From JAABQT01 sp041488375 (GTDB taxonomy: Bacteria; Pseudomonadota; Gammaproteobacteria; Burkholderiales; SG8-39): 6,571 bases of DNA. The position numbers and the translations under genes are program-made. The notes under the pieces were generated by a model. That model was not told where the DNA came from. It did not search any database and saw nothing but the letters and a program-made list of their open reading frames with translations. Where the stretch lies: positions 1 through 6,571 of the forward strand of contig JBGPPD010000169.1 of assembly GCA_041488375.1 (NCBI GenBank). The letters are read 5' to 3'. Below, one piece after another: positions 4,895-6,571 of this stretch; position 1 is the stretch's first letter; each line of letters begins with the position of its first letter.

Positions 4895-6571
4895 TCCGAT
4901 TCCTCCGCTTCGCCAAGCGCGTTGACGCGCTCGTAGACACGGCAGAGCGGCTGCAGGTCGCAGTAGCGGCAGGTGTTGAGGAGGTCTTTCGGGTCCACGC
5001 GCGCGTCGCCCGCGGCAAAGCCCGAGCCCAGGGCTTCCAGTTCCTTCTTCCAATCCTCCAGCAGCGCCTTCCAGTCCTTCGCCGCCTTCACGCCGGGAAC
5101 GAGGTCCTCCCGATCCGAGAAGCCCATGTAGCGCATCTCGCCCGTGCGCAGCTTCGCGAAGGCGACGGCGGAGATCGGTTCCTTGGAGTTCAGCGCATAG
5201 AGCGGCATCTGCGGATCGTCCGGGCGCTCGCCGAGCCACTCGTTGGGCGTGGGCTTGCCGGTCTTGTAGTCGATGAGCGCGTGGCCGCCCGATTCGAGCG
5301 CGTCCATGCGGTCGATGCGGCCGTTCAACTCCAGGCCCGCCACCTTGAGCTTGCGCTTCTCCTCCATCGCCGCGACGGTGAAGGGCGCGCGCCCGCGCTC
5401 TACTTCCAGCCACTCCCAGGCGAGCTTGGCGAGGCGCTTGCGCTCGAGCGACGCGAAGGGGTCTTCGAGCTTCGCTTCCGCGACGGCGCGCTTGGCCGCC
5501 TTCTCGATCGCCGGGCCTACGTCGCCGGCGAGGCCGGCGCTGCCTTTCAGCTCGGTCCACAGTTCTTTCATCAGGGTGTGGAGAAGAAGGCCCCGGGCTC
5601 TGGCATCCAGACCCTCTACCGGTTCCTCCAGCGCTTGCGCGTTCAAGCGGTGCCGGGCGAAGGCGCGGAAGGGGCAGGCGGACTGATCTGCGAGGATCCT
5701 CGTGCCGCCTCTCGGCGTCTTGGTGGCGAGCGCGGGCGCTCTGCCATCCTCCACGTACTCTACTTGCCGCGCAGCGAAGATCAGGTCTCTGTAGCGTGCG
5801 TAGGTCCTTGTCTCCGGCGTTTCCAAAGGCGAGGAAACGCCGGAGATCAATGGAGAGGCCAAAAGCTCGCGGTCATCTTCGCGCGTGGGGTGCGAGACAA
5901 TCACTTCGCCTGCGGCCGTCAACCAGCCGTCCGTGATGCGCTTGCAGTGATCGAGGGTCGCTTCGGCGGAGGCCTCGGGAATGGCGGCCTTCCTCTGCAG
6001 CGCGGGCGGGATGAAGGGATTGGGCCTCGCGTGCATCGGCCAGACGTCGTCGGTGAGCCCGCTCACCCACAGCGCGTCGAACTCCAGGCCCGCGGACTCG
6101 AGCACGCCCAGTACCTGGATCGGCGCATCCGGCGACTCGGGCTGGAAGAGCGTATCGGCGCAAAGGCGCCGCAGCTCGCCGAGCGCGCGGCCGAAGGACA
6201 TCTTCGGCGCCACGCGCTCCAGCTTCGCGAACTCGGCGAGCGTCTCGTTGAACTTGCCCTGCGCCTGGAATTCGTCGGAGTCCAGCCCGCGCTCGCCCGG
6301 AAAGCCCATGGCGCCGAGGACGTCGGTGAAGTACCGCCCCCAATCGTGCGGCGAGCGCTCGCCGCCGGGCGCCGCCTTCACCAGCTTGAACAGGGCCTCG
6401 AGCTTCTGCCGCAGCACCGGCGCGCCTTCTACGAGGCCGATGAGCTTGCCGAGCGTCACACGCGCGGGGGCAACCTGGCGCAAATCGGCATCGAGCCGCG
6501 CGCGCTTCGCCATCTCGGCGTCCGCCGCATCGAGGAACGGCGAGCGCACGAGGCGCGATGCCTGCTCGAAG
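4891..6571 (-). CDS. addB: AddB-like exonuclease subunit with iron-sulfur nuclease domain (partial, 5' end outside window)
   Basis: Second subunit of the AddAB-type break-resection enzyme. About 560 C-terminal codons are present; the frame is open through the right edge (a GTG at 6547-6549 is internal, with FEQASRLV encoded upstream of RSPFL). Visible elements: the helicase-like block LESAGLEFDALWVSGL with DDVWP and PNPFIPPALQR, as in AddB and the 'probable DNA repair protein' family (TIGR03623, from memory); then H in RGLLLHTLMKELW, and the nuclease motifs D in LNGRIDRMD, DYK in ALIDYKTGK and Q/Y in PQMPLYAL. Four cysteines match the AddB iron-sulfur site: CPFRAFA (codon at 5674-5676) and, near the C-terminus, CRYCDLQPLC (4942-4971). 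Nuclease and cluster ligands are all intact. The stop lies within ATGA, preceded by GGAGG. addA should follow directly but is displaced by hicAB. The N-terminal Walker region cannot be judged. Confidence 0.94.
   Translation of the reverse strand, partial: FEQASRLVRSPFLDAADAEMAKRARLDADLRQVAPARVTLGKLIGLVEGAPVLRQKLEALFKLVKAAPGGERSPHDWGRYFTDVLGAMGFPGERGLDSDEFQAQGKFNETLAEFAKLERVAPKMSFGRALGELRRLCADTLFQPESPDAPIQVLGVLESAGLEFDALWVSGLTDDVWPMHARPNPFIPPALQRKAAIPEASAEATLDHCKRITDGWLTAAGEVIVSHPTREDDRELLASPLISGVSSPLETPETRTYARYRDLIFAARQVEYVEDGRAPALATKTPRGGTRILADQSACPFRAFARHRLNAQALEEPVEGLDARARGLLLHTLMKELWTELKGSAGLAGDVGPAIEKAAKRAVAEAKLEDPFASLERKRLAKLAWEWLEVERGRAPFTVAAMEEKRKLKVAGLELNGRIDRMDALESGGHALIDYKTGKPTPNEWLGERPDDPQMPLYALNSKEPISAVAFAKLRTGEMRYMGFSDREDLVPGVKAAKDWKALLEDWKKELEALGSGFAAGDARVDPKDLLNTCRYCDLQPLCRVYERVNALGEAEESE

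Noticed and set aside
4916..4931. Hairpin AGCGCG-TTGA-CGCGCT as a terminator for hicAB
   Set aside because: Perfect 6-bp stem but no U tract follows; it lies in addB coding sequence.
4895..5560. Upstream part of the minus frame that continues from the bridging ORF into addB
   Set aside because: Inside addB it is an out-of-frame Arg-rich shadow; only the part after the ATGA at 4894 has any positional reason to be considered.
1..6571. tRNA, rRNA, riboswitch or CRISPR array
   Set aside because: No cloverleaf with a plausible T arm, no rRNA-like stretch and no regularly spaced repeats were seen on either strand.

Overview
The window is high-GC bacterial DNA, most likely from a betaproteobacterium. 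This is inferred from the AddAB-type helicase-nuclease pair of the proteobacterial 'probable DNA repair protein' type, the strong GC bias at third codon positions and Proteobacteria-like VapBC and HicAB modules. I cannot name the genus.

Nearly everything lies on the minus strand. Reading that strand from the right edge: an AddB-like exonuclease subunit with a PD-(D/E)XK nuclease and a four-cysteine iron-sulfur site (its N-terminal part is outside the window), then an AddA-like UvrD-type helicase with its own PD-(D/E)XK nuclease (4422 to 1486). Together they should form a two-subunit helicase-nuclease that resects double-strand breaks for RecA. Further along come a small Arg/Trp-rich protein of unknown function (1358 to 1041) and a vapBC toxin-antitoxin pair (956 to 316). 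Overlapping the vapC stop is a 47-codon reading frame whose C-terminus resembles the tail of a Phd/YefM antitoxin. The leftmost 175 bases hold no gene I can support.

The only plus-strand genes are hicA and hicB (4479-4888). They sit, in reverse orientation, exactly between addB and addA, which would normally be contiguous. addB still ends in a perfect coupling signal for a downstream gene (GGAGG, 7 nt, ATGA), but that ATG no longer opens addA. It opens a 159-codon frame running antisense through the whole hicAB module and stopping 8 nt into addA (ATGGTTGA overlap). addA has no Shine-Dalgarno of its own. The sequence therefore suggests that hicAB split a coupled operon, and that coupling may survive through a bridging antisense reading frame. 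This is the most unusual feature of the window.

Other points of regulatory interest are a near-consensus sigma70 promoter for vapBC with flanking 7-bp direct repeats, and two inverted repeats with the same geometry (8-nt arms, 20-nt spacer), one over the hicA/addA divergent start region and one over the start codon of the small unknown gene. The latter contains a two-codon mini-ORF with its own Shine-Dalgarno.
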